Shown one piece after another: positions 1 through 6,754 of a stretch of 14,233 nt of DNA. The translations under genes were made by a program, and so were the position numbers. Position 1 is the first letter of the stretch. Each line of letters opens with the position of its first letter. Origin of the DNA: Bacteroidales bacterium (lineage in GTDB: Bacteria > Bacteroidota > Bacteroidia > Bacteroidales > UBA7960); assembly GCA_007124575.1 (NCBI GenBank), contig SLEW01000045.1, forward strand, positions 1 through 14,233, given 5' to 3'. Under the pieces are notes generated by a model. The model searched no databases, was not told the origin of the DNA, and worked only from the letters and a program-made list of their open reading frames with translations.

Positions 1-140
1 CTCTTTTCAGAGGTGTAAAACTGGATTTGTTCCTTACCCCCGTAAATCACACAGGGGACAAAGCCCTCCCTGCGCAGCCTTTTCGCATCTTTTTTCCCTA
101 CGTTCTCGCGCGGAGAACCGCTAACAGATACTTTTTTCAT
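1..140 (-). CDS. rplY: 50S ribosomal protein L25 (general stress protein Ctc family), 5' part only
   Basis: This is the first 46 codons of a minus-strand gene that leaves the window at position 1. L25 binds 5S rRNA in the large ribosomal subunit. The visible N-terminus has the family pattern: a basic GKKDAKRLRREG stretch at about residues 15-26, then FVPCVIYGG at about residues 27-35, which matches the usual 'G-K-x-x-x-x-x-L-R-x-x-G-x-x-P-x-V-x-Y-G' start of L25/Ctc proteins. The ATG at 140-138 is the only sensible start, and a strong phylum-type promoter lies about 65-95 bases upstream. Bacteroidota L25 proteins are usually about 200 residues with an added C-terminal domain, so most of the gene is outside the window. 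The identification is from recognised family pattern, not alignment. Confidence 0.9.
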   Translation of the reverse strand, partial: MKKVSVSGSPRENVGKKDAKRLRREGFVPCVIYGGKEQIQFYTSEK

Positions 141-205
141 AGATTTACAAGTTAAATGAGTTGAAAATAAAGATTTTACAACAATTTTTGCCGCAAAACA
201 GGGTG

Positions 206-236
206 CAAAGATAGTGCATTTTGTTTATAAATCAAC
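206..236 (-). promoter_or_regulatory. Bacteroidota-type promoter for the L25 gene
   Basis: Read on the minus strand there is GTTG (236-233), a spacer of 19 bases, then TATCTTTG (213-206). This is an exact match to the phylum's -7 consensus TAnnTTTG with a TTG-type -33 element at the normal distance. Transcription would start near 199, giving a leader of about 60 bases before the ATG at 140. Inferred from sequence only. Confidence 0.7.
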
Positions 237-255
237 ATATTAACGGATGCGTTCT

Positions 256-284
256 GCGCTAAAGCGCTTTATGTCCTGCGCTTT
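256..284 (-). terminator. Inverted repeats at the end of pnuC, possible weak terminator
   Basis: AAAGCGC (261-267) and GCGCTTT (278-284) are perfect 7-base complements around a 10-base loop, and overlap the pnuC stop codon. A competing smaller hairpin, GCGCT/AGCGC at 256-267, shares one arm. The only U-rich stretch on the minus strand is the TTT that closes the stem, so this is at best a weak terminator. It could also be an mRNA 3'-end stabiliser. Confidence 0.3.
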
Positions 285-954
285 AATTCACCAGATCATC
301 AATAAATTTCTGCTCTCTTGCCCGGCCTTCGTTGTAAAGCTTGATCCAGGCCATCAGACCCAGGACAGCGAGCACCAGGAATACCGCAAACTGAAAGCTT
401 GTGAACACGAGGCCTTTAACGAAATAAAGAGGCACGGAGATAACATTTCCCGCGATCCAGTAGATCCAGTTTTCAATCCTTTTCTGTGCCATGAAGTACA
501 TGCCAATCAGGAAGATGGATGTGGTTAAGGAGTCAACATAGGGGATATAAGACTGCATGTATTCGGGGTCATCCTGTTTGAAGGTGTACAGCAGCGCATA
601 TATAATGATATATAGTACGGGAATCATGGCAATCCCAAAAGCTTGCTGTTTTTTGGTGTTCCAGCGAATGGGACGCACCAGTTTATGTTCATCTTTGCGT
701 GTCCATACGTACCATCCATAAATGCTCATCATCGTGTAGAAGAAGTTGATGCCCATATCGGCATAGAGCTGGATGGTAAAGGTTATATAAATATATATTA
801 CTGTGCTGATTATCCCGGTAGGAAACACCAGCAGGTTTGCCTGTCTTGCAAACCAAACACTCATGATGCCAAAAAACACGGCGATCAATTCCAGCCATGT
901 GGTTGCCATCACATTTTCATAAAAAAGCTGGAGAAAGGAGTCTGACAAAATCAT
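283..954 (-). CDS. pnuC: PnuC-family vitamin transporter (nicotinamide riboside or thiamine type)
   Basis: A 223-residue polytopic inner-membrane protein. PnuC proteins are SWEET-like facilitators that let nicotinamide riboside enter by facilitated diffusion, trapped afterwards by phosphorylation; the PnuT subgroup carries thiamine. Family features seen are LELIAVFFGI (residues 21-30), the FPTGIIS turn (44-50), the YADMGINFFYTMMSIYGWYVW helix (64-84) and the ENWIYW motif (151-156) in the second half. About seven hydrophobic segments are visible. I chose the ATG at 954. An in-frame TTG at 996 would add 14 residues of unlike sequence (PPIRLLKQYYFV), while family members usually begin close to the LEWIAV-like helix. 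It lies 76 bases downstream of the dipeptidase gene and may be cotranscribed with it. No nadR, thiamine kinase or vitamin riboswitch is adjacent, so the substrate is unresolved. Confidence 0.87.
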   Translation of the reverse strand: MILSDSFLQLFYENVMATTWLELIAVFFGIMSVWFARQANLLVFPTGIISTVIYIYITFTIQLYADMGINFFYTMMSIYGWYVWTRKDEHKLVRPIRWNTKKQQAFGIAMIPVLYIIIYALLYTFKQDDPEYMQSYIPYVDSLTTSIFLIGMYFMAQKRIENWIYWIAGNVISVPLYFVKGLVFTSFQFAVFLVLAVLGLMAWIKLYNEGRAREQKFIDDLVN

Positions 955-1030
955 AGTAACAAAATAATATTGCTTGAGCAGTCTTATTGGTGGCAAGCAA
1001 AAGGGTTATTGACAAACAGGTGTGATGCTG

Positions 1031-2275
1031 TTAGTTGGCCGCAAACTTTTCTGCTTCGCCAAACACGCGCAGGAAATTGCCGGACCATATCATTTCGATC
1101 TCTTCTTTGGTGTAACCTCTTTTGACAAGCTCTTTTGTGATGTTTGGCAGTTCCGATACATCGAAGCAGTCTTCCAGTGCGCCGCCTCCGTCAAAGTCGG
1201 TGCCTATTCCTACATATTCTACGCCTACCAGGTCAGTTACATGGTCGATATGATCCACCAGGTCAGATACCGTGGCCATCGGTGCGGGGTATTTGTTGTT
1301 GAGCGCCCACCATTCTTCGCGGGCCTGATTCATCTCTTCGTCGCTGAGTCCCTGGAAATTATTCCAGCGTTCACGAAGCTCGGCAAAGGCTTCTTCCCTT
1401 TCGGGGTCAGATTCCATTTCTTTTACGTAGGCGCTGAGCACGCTGAGTTGGAGCACGCCGCCATTTTCTGCCAGCGCGATGATCATGTCGTCGTCCAGGT
1501 TTCGGGGATGGTCACAAATGGCCCTGACGTTTGAGTGAGATGCCATGACGGGTACTTCGGTCACCTCAAGCACATCATAAAATGCATCATCGGAAATATG
1601 GCTTACATCCACCATCATGCCTATACGATTGAGTTCTTTGACCACTTCCACGCCAAACTCCGACAGCCCTCCATGCAACGGTCCGTCGTTGTCTGTGGAG
1701 GCGTCGCATATCTGGTTATTCCTTGAGTGTGAAAGCCCCATGTAGCGGCTGCCCAGGTCGTAATATTTTTGCAGCATATCAAGGTTTTTGCCGATGGGGT
1801 AACCGTTTTCGTTGCCGATATAGATGGCCAGGCGGCCTTCGTCATGGATGCGTTGGGCGTCGTCAGCGGTAAGTGCCAGCGCTGCTACATCCTGGTTTTC
1901 TTCGATGGCCTGATGTATCAGCTCGAAGATATGCAGGGCGCGCTGATGATTTTCAGTATAAGCTTCTGGTGTCAATTCTCCCTGGGCCAGGTAAACGGCG
2001 AAGAATGCAGCATCCAGCCCGCCTTCAAGCATTCTTGGGAAGTCGAGCTTGCCACCCCCGTCGTGGGGGTCGTTATACTCGCTGATGTCGAAGCCTTCGC
2101 GCATCAGCATCAGTGGCGTGTCTACGTGGGAGTCCAGCGTGAGTACATCCGTATGGATGGCTCCGGCCTTTTCGCGTGTTGTTTGTTCTGTTCGCTCTGC
2201 CGGGGATCCACAGGAAAGCAGAAAAAACGCACTTAAAAAAACAGGAAAACAGGAAAAAAGGGAAGGTAACCTCAT
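1031..2275 (-). CDS. Membrane dipeptidase (peptidase family M19) lipoprotein
   Basis: A 414-residue zinc dipeptidase, expected to hydrolyse dipeptides outside the inner membrane. The N-terminus is a lipoprotein signal peptide with a lipobox ending at Cys22 (LLSC). The binuclear zinc site of the renal dipeptidase family is complete: His50 and Asp52 (DSHVDTP), Glu156 (GNENG), His226 (DVSH), His247 (ASHSNVR) and Asp360 (GTDFDG). His183 (LSHSRNN) and Arg251 match the substrate-binding His and Arg of the family. Length is normal. An insert rich in Glu, Arg and Trp (about 285-325) sits between the second His and the last Asp, as in other bacterial members. The start at 2275 is set by the signal peptide. 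The pnuC gene follows 76 bases downstream. No residue of the active site appears to be missing. Confidence 0.93.
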   Translation of the reverse strand: MRLPSLFSCFPVFLSAFFLLSCGSPAERTEQTTREKAGAIHTDVLTLDSHVDTPLMLMREGFDISEYNDPHDGGGKLDFPRMLEGGLDAAFFAVYLAQGELTPEAYTENHQRALHIFELIHQAIEENQDVAALALTADDAQRIHDEGRLAIYIGNENGYPIGKNLDMLQKYYDLGSRYMGLSHSRNNQICDASTDNDGPLHGGLSEFGVEVVKELNRIGMMVDVSHISDDAFYDVLEVTEVPVMASHSNVRAICDHPRNLDDDMIIALAENGGVLQLSVLSAYVKEMESDPEREEAFAELRERWNNFQGLSDEEMNQAREEWWALNNKYPAPMATVSDLVDHIDHVTDLVGVEYVGIGTDFDGGGALEDCFDVSELPNITKELVKRGYTKEEIEMIWSGNFLRVFGEAEKFAAN

Positions 2276-2309
2276 GATGAAAAATTACAGGGTTTATAAA
2301 TTGCGGCGG

Positions 2310-2317
2310 TAAAGATA
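2310..2317 (-). promoter_or_regulatory. -7 promoter box for the dipeptidase gene
   Basis: On the minus strand TATCTTTA (2317-2310) matches seven of eight positions of the TAnnTTTG box. It lies just after the mgtC terminator and about 35 bases before the dipeptidase ATG. A TTTG at the normal -33 distance is not present, because the terminator stem occupies that place. This makes it a moderate prediction. Confidence 0.45.
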
Positions 2318-2327
2318 CACAATTTGC

Positions 2328-2371
2328 AAAAAGTTCGGGCATCATCTCAAACCCCATACCCCGAAACTTTT
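2328..2371 (-). terminator. Intrinsic terminator of the MgtC/SapB gene
   Basis: On the minus strand AAAAGTTTCGGG (2371-2360) pairs with CCCGAACTTTT (2339-2329), with one bulged base, around a loop of about 20 bases. The descending arm runs into CTTTTT, giving a U-tract. It begins 11 bases after the end of the mgtC-like gene (2382), as expected for a terminator separating it from the dipeptidase promoter. The A-run on the other side would allow weak activity in the opposite direction, but no plus-strand gene enters it. Confidence 0.6.
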
Positions 2372-2381
2372 AACCCTGTAG

Positions 2382-3074
2382 TTATTTTTCCCACGACACT
2401 GCATCCACACCATCCACTTTGAACAGTTCCTGAATGACGTTGGCGCCTAATTCGGCCTGTTTGTATTTTACCAGAAAACGTACCTTCATCTCACCTTTGG
2501 TGCCTGTGGCCTTAATGCTGTAACCTTTAATGATGAAGTCCATCTGGCTGATCTGCTTCCGGGCGTTTTCATAAAACAGGGTACCTCCTTTTCCGGAGAG
2601 GAATATTTCGCCGTAATGCTCTGACTTAATGTCGATGCGGTGGAGTACCAAAAGGGCAAAGAGCACCAGCATTGTGGCAGTGATGGCCAGGAAGAACTGT
2701 CCCAGTCCTGTGGTGATGCCAATGGCGGCTACGACCCAGATGGATGCTGCCGTGGTAAGGCCTACCACGTGGTCTTTGCCCTTGAGAATGGTGCCAGCAC
2801 CAAGAAAGCCGATGCCTGTGATCACGCCCGCCGCAGCCCGCGCGGGATCCATAGCCAGGATGTCATCGCCCGAGCTTATGAGCGAAAGCTTCAGGTTTTC
2901 AAAGGCTACGATTATCAGGGCGGCACCCATACAAACGAGGATGTGTGTGCGCAGGCCCGCCGGTCTTCCGTGAACTTCACGCTCAAGACCCACCAGGGCA
3001 CCCAGCACCGTGGCGAGCAAGAGCTGTAAAACCAGATGCCACTGCCAGCTAATGTCAAAAAGAGGTTGCTCCAT
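2382..3074 (-). CDS. MgtC/SapB family inner-membrane protein
   Basis: A 230-residue protein with an N-terminal hydrophobic domain of four to five membrane helices (about residues 12-145) and a soluble C-terminal domain (about 150-230) of the ACT-like kind found in many MgtC homologues. The family signatures are clear: GALVGLERE (25-33), RPAGLRTHILVCMGAAL (37-53), GIGFLGAGTI (87-96) and GLTTAASIW (105-113). In pathogens MgtC acts in low-magnesium survival by inhibiting the F-type ATPase. For environmental homologues the role is uncertain, so I assign family and not function. The ATG at 3074 is followed directly by the first helix. It stands as a single gene between a likely terminator (2328-2371) and a divergent intergenic region. 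No magnesium-sensing leader was recognised in front of it. Confidence 0.88.
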   Translation of the reverse strand: MEQPLFDISWQWHLVLQLLLATVLGALVGLEREVHGRPAGLRTHILVCMGAALIIVAFENLKLSLISSGDDILAMDPARAAAGVITGIGFLGAGTILKGKDHVVGLTTAASIWVVAAIGITTGLGQFFLAITATMLVLFALLVLHRIDIKSEHYGEIFLSGKGGTLFYENARKQISQMDFIIKGYSIKATGTKGEMKVRFLVKYKQAELGANVIQELFKVDGVDAVSWEK

Positions 3075-3156
3075 AGGATGATGCTTGTTTATGCTGTTTA
3101 TGTTGCCGTTTGATATGCGACTGTCTAAGATACGATAAAGTTTTTAAATAGTAAGG

Positions 3157-3170
3157 CAAACCTGGGTTTG
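3157..3170. repeat. 14-base inverted repeat, possible operator
   Basis: CAAACC and GGTTTG are perfect complements separated by TG. The site lies about 83 bases upstream of the mgtC-like start and about 250 bases upstream of the binding-protein start. It could be a binding site for a dimeric regulator, but a 6+6 palindrome can occur by chance, and no known operator was recognised. Confidence 0.3.
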
Positions 3171-3290
3171 AAGTTTGGCGCAGCATCTGGGTTGTCAACG
3201 TTATTCGCATTCCTTACATTTGCAGCTAATATCATACTTCTCCTTATTTTCCTATCTTTACATAATGAAAATCTGAATTTGTTCATGTAC

Positions 3291-3303
3291 TATTGTCGCG
3301 ATA
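3291..3303 (+). promoter_or_regulatory. 13-base motif TATTGTCGCGATA, copy 1 (upstream of the sensory cassette)
   Basis: This exact sequence recurs at 9652-9664, again about 100 bases upstream of a plus-strand gene cluster. In this copy TGAAT (3274-3278) is followed by 16 bases and then GTC (3295-3297), a spacing reminiscent of extracytoplasmic-function sigma factor promoters. Copy 2 has TTAAC-16-GTC. The motif contains the palindrome TCGCGA. Function is inferred only from position and recurrence. Confidence 0.35.
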
Positions 3304-3368
3304 GGTGTTATGAAACCTCCACGCCAAAGCATTGACAAACAGGGGGGTGATTATGTCATGGTGAGTTT

Positions 3369-3384
3369 TCCCGTATGGACGGGA
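3369..3384 (+). other. Leader hairpin upstream of the binding-protein gene
   Basis: TCCCGT and ACGGGA form a perfect 6-base stem with an ATGG loop, ending 36 bases before the ATG at 3421. There is no U-tract, so it is not a terminator. It may be an mRNA leader structure, or chance. Confidence 0.3.
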
Positions 3385-3420
3385 CAAGCAATGTGACCGA
3401 ATTAATCAAATTGTATATAC

Positions 3421-4392
3421 ATGAGAAAAATTATCCTTTTTGCCTGCACTGTCTTATCTGCAGGTTTGCTTACCACCCGGGCTTCAGAACCTCTTGTCTT
3501 TTCGCCCCACTGGATGCCCCAGGCTCAGTTTGCCGGCTTCTATGTGGCCCAGGATCAGGGGTTTTATAAAGAGGCGGGTGTCGATGTGGAGATCATCCAT
3601 CCTTCTCCTACCGTCAGCTCGGTCGATTTTCTCGAGCGCGGCACGGCCGATGTCATCACCCAGTTCCTGATGACTGCCCTTACTGCCAGTAATGAGGGTC
3701 TGGACCTTGTTAATATCGGACAGCTATCACAGCATTCGGCGATTCTCTTTGCAAGCAAGAAATCAAGCGGTATAGAAACCATTGAAGATTTTGAGGGGAA
3801 AAAGGTCGGCGTATGGCGCGGAGGCTTCCGTGAAGTGCCCATGGCCATGCTTATGGATCAGGGCGTAGATGTGAACTGGGTATCGGTTTTATGGTCTGTT
3901 AACCTCTTCCTTGAAGATGGCGTTGACCTGATGACAATGATGTGGTATAATGAATATAATCAACTGTACCTCAGCGGTCTTGACAGGGATGAGGTTAATA
4001 CCTTCTTTGTGGCTGATTATGGTTTTGATGTCCCGGAGGATGGCATTTACACGCTTGCAAGTACACGGGATGAACGTGAAAAAGAGCTGCGTGCCTTTGT
4101 GGAGGCAAGCATTCGGGGATGGGACTATGCCTCGGAAAATCAGGATTATACGGTTTCACTTATCGTTGACATGATGCGGCAGGCCAACATTCCGGCCAAT
4201 AAGGCACATCAGCGCTGGATGCTGAAACGCATTCTTGATCTGCAGGCGCCCGGAGAAAAAGAGGTGCGAAAAACCGAACTTCATCCTGATGACTATCAAA
4301 TGGCCGTTGAAATACTTAAAGAGCGCGAAATTATTGAACGGATCCTTCCCTATGAGGAGTTCTTTCAACCCGTTTGTTCCTTTAATGAGTGA
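3421..4392 (+). CDS. NMT1/THI5-like periplasmic solute-binding protein, no adjacent transporter
   Basis: A 323-residue secreted protein of the SsuA/THI5 (NMT1) fold. The N-terminus is a Sec signal peptide, probably cut after about residue 22 (TTRAS|E). Cys9 lies too far in to be a lipobox cysteine, so the protein should be soluble in the periplasm. Mature-domain hallmarks are HWMPQAQFAGFYVAQDQGFYKEAG (30-53), the typical start of NMT1-like domains, then GTADVITQF (74-82), IEDFEGKKVGVWRG (121-134) and the inter-lobe MMWYNEYN (163-170). Relatives bind pyrimidine precursors of thiamine, riboflavin, sulfonates or other small organics; the ligand here is unknown. No permease or ATPase gene is adjacent. 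Instead it ends 18 bases before a membrane sensor phosphatase, so it may act as a periplasmic co-receptor. No TPP riboswitch was seen upstream. Confidence 0.85.
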   Translation: MRKIILFACTVLSAGLLTTRASEPLVFSPHWMPQAQFAGFYVAQDQGFYKEAGVDVEIIHPSPTVSSVDFLERGTADVITQFLMTALTASNEGLDLVNIGQLSQHSAILFASKKSSGIETIEDFEGKKVGVWRGGFREVPMAMLMDQGVDVNWVSVLWSVNLFLEDGVDLMTMMWYNEYNQLYLSGLDRDEVNTFFVADYGFDVPEDGIYTLASTRDEREKELRAFVEASIRGWDYASENQDYTVSLIVDMMRQANIPANKAHQRWMLKRILDLQAPGEKEVRKTELHPDDYQMAVEILKEREIIERILPYEEFFQPVCSFNE

Positions 4393-4410
4393 CAAGAATA
4401 TTAACATTCC

Positions 4411-6369
4411 ATGATTAAAAAAAACAGCCTTTCCTTCCGAATAATAAAAAGGGTGCTTACTTTCACCACACTCATGTTTTTGCTGGTGCTATCCTTGTTT
4501 TATTATTTTGCGCGTAATTCCATTGAAGAGTCTGCCAGGGAAAACGCCATTCATATTGCTGACAATGCCGTGGCCAAAATTGAACAAGAGCTCCAGCCCA
4601 TGGAAAAAATCCCTGAAGTGGTCGCTGGCCTGATGGAGATTGATCCACCACATGAAGATTCCCTTTTCCTCCTTGTGGAAACCATCCTGGAAAAAAATCA
4701 AAACGTGTCTGGCGCTGCCATCGCCTTTGAGCCCAATTTCTTCCCCGATAAGGGTTTATATTATTCGCCTTATGCTTATCGCGACGGAGACCGGATCCAC
4801 TCATTCAGCCTTGGAGACGAAAACTATGAGTATTTCTACATGGACTGGTATCTGATACCCAAAATGCTTGATACGGCTTACTGGACGGAGCCCTATTATG
4901 ATGAAGGTGGCGGTGAGATGCTGATGTCGACCTATTCGGTGCCTTTTTACATGCGCCGTGATGGAGAACGGGTATTTGCCGGAATTGCAACGGTGGACGT
5001 TTCATTGGATTGGCTCACCGAAACCGTGGCAGAGATCGAGATCTTTGAAACCGGTTATGCCTTTATGCTAAGCCGAAACGGGGTTGCCGTGACTTACCCC
5101 CGGCGGGAATTCATCATGAACGAAAGCCTCTTCTCCATGGCAGCAGAAAGGGACTCTGAACTGCTGAGAGAGATCGGCCAGGACATGATTGCCGGTAATA
5201 GCCAGTTCCGCGAGCATGGCATGAACGACACTGGCCGGTTTTGGATTTACTATACTCCTCTGCCCAGCAGTGGGTGGTCTATTGGCGTGGTATATCCCGA
5301 TGCGGAGATGTTTGCTGCCCTGCGTTCCATTACCACCCTGATGATCATTCTGGTGCTTGGCGGTTTGATCGTGCTCACGATACTTACCGTACAAATCGTG
5401 AACCGCATTTCGGCGCCGCTCTCACAGTTTTCTAACTCAGCACGCCTTGTGGCTGAAGGTAATTTTGATGTGAAACTGCCCAAGATCCGAAAGACCCTGG
5501 AGCTGAGAGAACTTCATGATGCCTTCTCGCACATGCAGGAAGAGCTGGCCGAATATGTGGTCAACCTCAAGGAAACTACTGCCGCGAAGGAAAAAATCGA
5601 AAGCGAGCTGCGCATTGCGCGCGAAATACAGCTCGCCATGATCCCCCACAGTTTTCCGCCTTATCCCGACCTGCCCCAGGTAGACCTTTATGCCGTATTG
5701 CGCAGTGCCAGGGAGGTGGGAGGTGATCTCTATGACTTTTTCGTAGTAGACCAGGATAAGTTCGTGTTTGCCATAGGCGACGTGTCGGGCAAAGGAGTGC
5801 CGGCTTCCCTGTTCATGGCTGTCACGCGTACATTGCTCCGGACCATTGCAGACAAAGAACAATCACCGTCAAAGATCATGGCAGCACTTAATAAGTCGTT
5901 GAGCTTCAACAATGAAAGCAATATGTTTGTGACCTTTTTCCTGGGCGTGATGAATTTGAAAACAGGTCAGTTGTCTTATGTCAATGCCGGACATAACCCC
6001 CCGGTGCTCATAAGCAAAACAAAGGAAACGAAAATGTTTGAACCGGCAAAAACCATTCCCCTGGGTCTCTATGAGGAATTTGAATACCCGGAACATAGCA
6101 TGACATTGGAGCCGGGCGACAAATTGTTCAGCTACACCGATGGTGTTACCGAAGCTGAAAATGTACGTGATGACCTTTTTGATGAGGATCGCATGCTGAA
6201 AGTCCTTGAAGAAAACAAGGACAAGTCGCCCAAAGACCTTATCAATGTCATGATGCATGCCATCGAAGCACACGTGCAGGACCATCCACAGTCTGATGAT
6301 ATTACCATGATGACCGTTTCATTTAAAGGGCTAGACCATGGAAACACACAAAATAAAGCTGACGAATAA
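4411..6369 (+). CDS. Transmembrane serine phosphatase with Cache-like sensor, HAMP and SpoIIE/PP2C domains (RsbU-like)
   Basis: A 652-residue sensor phosphatase. Layout: a short cytoplasmic N-terminus, membrane helix at about 11-33, a large periplasmic Cache-like domain at about 34-303 (DWYLIPKMLDTAYWTEPYYD, 145-164, and GIATVDVSLDWL, 191-202, are typical dCache strands), membrane helix at about 305-330, HAMP at about 331-385, a coiled linker with REIQLAMIP (404-412), and the SpoIIE catalytic domain at about 430-637. Metal-binding acidic motifs are all present: GGDLYDF with Asp439, GDVSGKGVPASLFMA with Asp457, YTDG with Asp577 and SDDIT with Asp629/630; NAGHNPP (525-531) is also present. Such proteins dephosphorylate a STAS-domain antagonist. 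Its last 32 bases overlap the next gene, which implies translational coupling. It should be active as a phosphatase, and its signal input is inferred. Confidence 0.92.
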   Translation: MIKKNSLSFRIIKRVLTFTTLMFLLVLSLFYYFARNSIEESARENAIHIADNAVAKIEQELQPMEKIPEVVAGLMEIDPPHEDSLFLLVETILEKNQNVSGAAIAFEPNFFPDKGLYYSPYAYRDGDRIHSFSLGDENYEYFYMDWYLIPKMLDTAYWTEPYYDEGGGEMLMSTYSVPFYMRRDGERVFAGIATVDVSLDWLTETVAEIEIFETGYAFMLSRNGVAVTYPRREFIMNESLFSMAAERDSELLREIGQDMIAGNSQFREHGMNDTGRFWIYYTPLPSSGWSIGVVYPDAEMFAALRSITTLMIILVLGGLIVLTILTVQIVNRISAPLSQFSNSARLVAEGNFDVKLPKIRKTLELRELHDAFSHMQEELAEYVVNLKETTAAKEKIESELRIAREIQLAMIPHSFPPYPDLPQVDLYAVLRSAREVGGDLYDFFVVDQDKFVFAIGDVSGKGVPASLFMAVTRTLLRTIADKEQSPSKIMAALNKSLSFNNESNMFVTFFLGVMNLKTGQLSYVNAGHNPPVLISKTKETKMFEPAKTIPLGLYEEFEYPEHSMTLEPGDKLFSYTDGVTEAENVRDDLFDEDRMLKVLEENKDKSPKDLINVMMHAIEAHVQDHPQSDDITMMTVSFKGLDHGNTQNKADE

Positions 6370-6754
6370 GCTCAGCGATCTGGAAAAAATCCGGGATGCC
6401 ATGGAAAACATCGGCGCAGAGTGGCGTATTGACCCCCAGACCTGCATGTCGGTGAACCTGGCACTGGAAGAAGCCTTTACGAATATTGTCAATTATGCTT
6501 TTGAGAACAATGACCCCCAGGAAATTGTTGTGGACATTAAAAAGCAGGATGGTAAACTTATTTTTGTCATAAAGGACGAGGGTCGTCCTTACGATCCTAC
6601 CAAAGCACCGGAACCCGATACCTCGCTGCCGGCAGAAGACCGGCCAATAGGAGGCCTTGGCATATTTCTCATCCGTAAAATTATGGATGACGTAAAATAT
6701 CAGCGCATTGAAGCACAAAATCAGTTAACATTAATAAAAAACATAAACCCATGA
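6338..6754 (+). CDS. RsbW/SpoIIAB-like anti-sigma-type serine kinase (GHKL ATPase)
   Basis: A 138-residue cytoplasmic ATP-binding protein of the HATPase_c_2 (RsbW) type. The Bergerat fold motifs are intact: N box LALEEAFTNIVNYAF (41-55) with Glu45 and Asn49, G1 box DEGRPYDP (80-87), and G2 box GGLGIFLIRK (105-114). Proteins of this type phosphorylate a serine on a STAS antagonist and, when the antagonist is phosphorylated, bind and inhibit a sigma factor or other partner. The start overlaps the phosphatase gene by 32 bases and the end overlaps the STAS gene by four bases (ATGA), so the three proteins are probably made in fixed proportion. No sigma factor gene is nearby, so the bound target is unknown. 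The length is normal for the family. Confidence 0.92.
   Translation: METHKIKLTNKLSDLEKIRDAMENIGAEWRIDPQTCMSVNLALEEAFTNIVNYAFENNDPQEIVVDIKKQDGKLIFVIKDEGRPYDPTKAPEPDTSLPAEDRPIGGLGIFLIRKIMDDVKYQRIEAQNQLTLIKNINP

Larger units (their letters stand above)
3075..3420. other. Divergent intergenic region with no gene
   Basis: This 346-base region separates the minus-strand mgtC-like gene from the plus-strand sensory cassette. It holds a 14-base inverted repeat (3157-3170), a -7-like TATCTTTA on the plus strand (3253-3260) and the 13-base motif at 3291-3303. It also holds a GGGGGG-GATTAT-like segment (3342-3353) and a small hairpin (3369-3384). On the minus strand TATCTTAG (3134-3127) is a possible -7 box for the mgtC-like gene. 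A 64-codon open frame starting at 3375 overlaps the next gene in another frame and has no coding character. No riboswitch signature was recognised. Confidence 0.6.

Noticed and set aside
955..996. TTG start that would lengthen PnuC by 14 residues
   Set aside because: The added residues do not look like the family's N-terminus and the ATG at 954 fits the usual length.
1022..1534. 170-codon plus-strand open frame opposite the dipeptidase gene
   Set aside because: It is antisense to a gene with a complete M19 active site, and its product (Phe, His and Tyr rich) has no family character.
3075..3420. Possible TPP riboswitch before the NMT1/THI5-like gene
   Set aside because: The conserved CUGAGA core and the matching second conserved block are not present.
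3375..3569. 64-codon plus-strand frame overlapping the start of the binding-protein gene
   Set aside because: It runs out of frame through the signal peptide region of a clear gene, and begins in the loop of a leader hairpin.
5437..5862. 141-codon minus-strand open frame inside the phosphatase gene
   Set aside because: It lies opposite the HAMP and SpoIIE domains, whose motifs are intact on the plus strand. It is a shadow frame.
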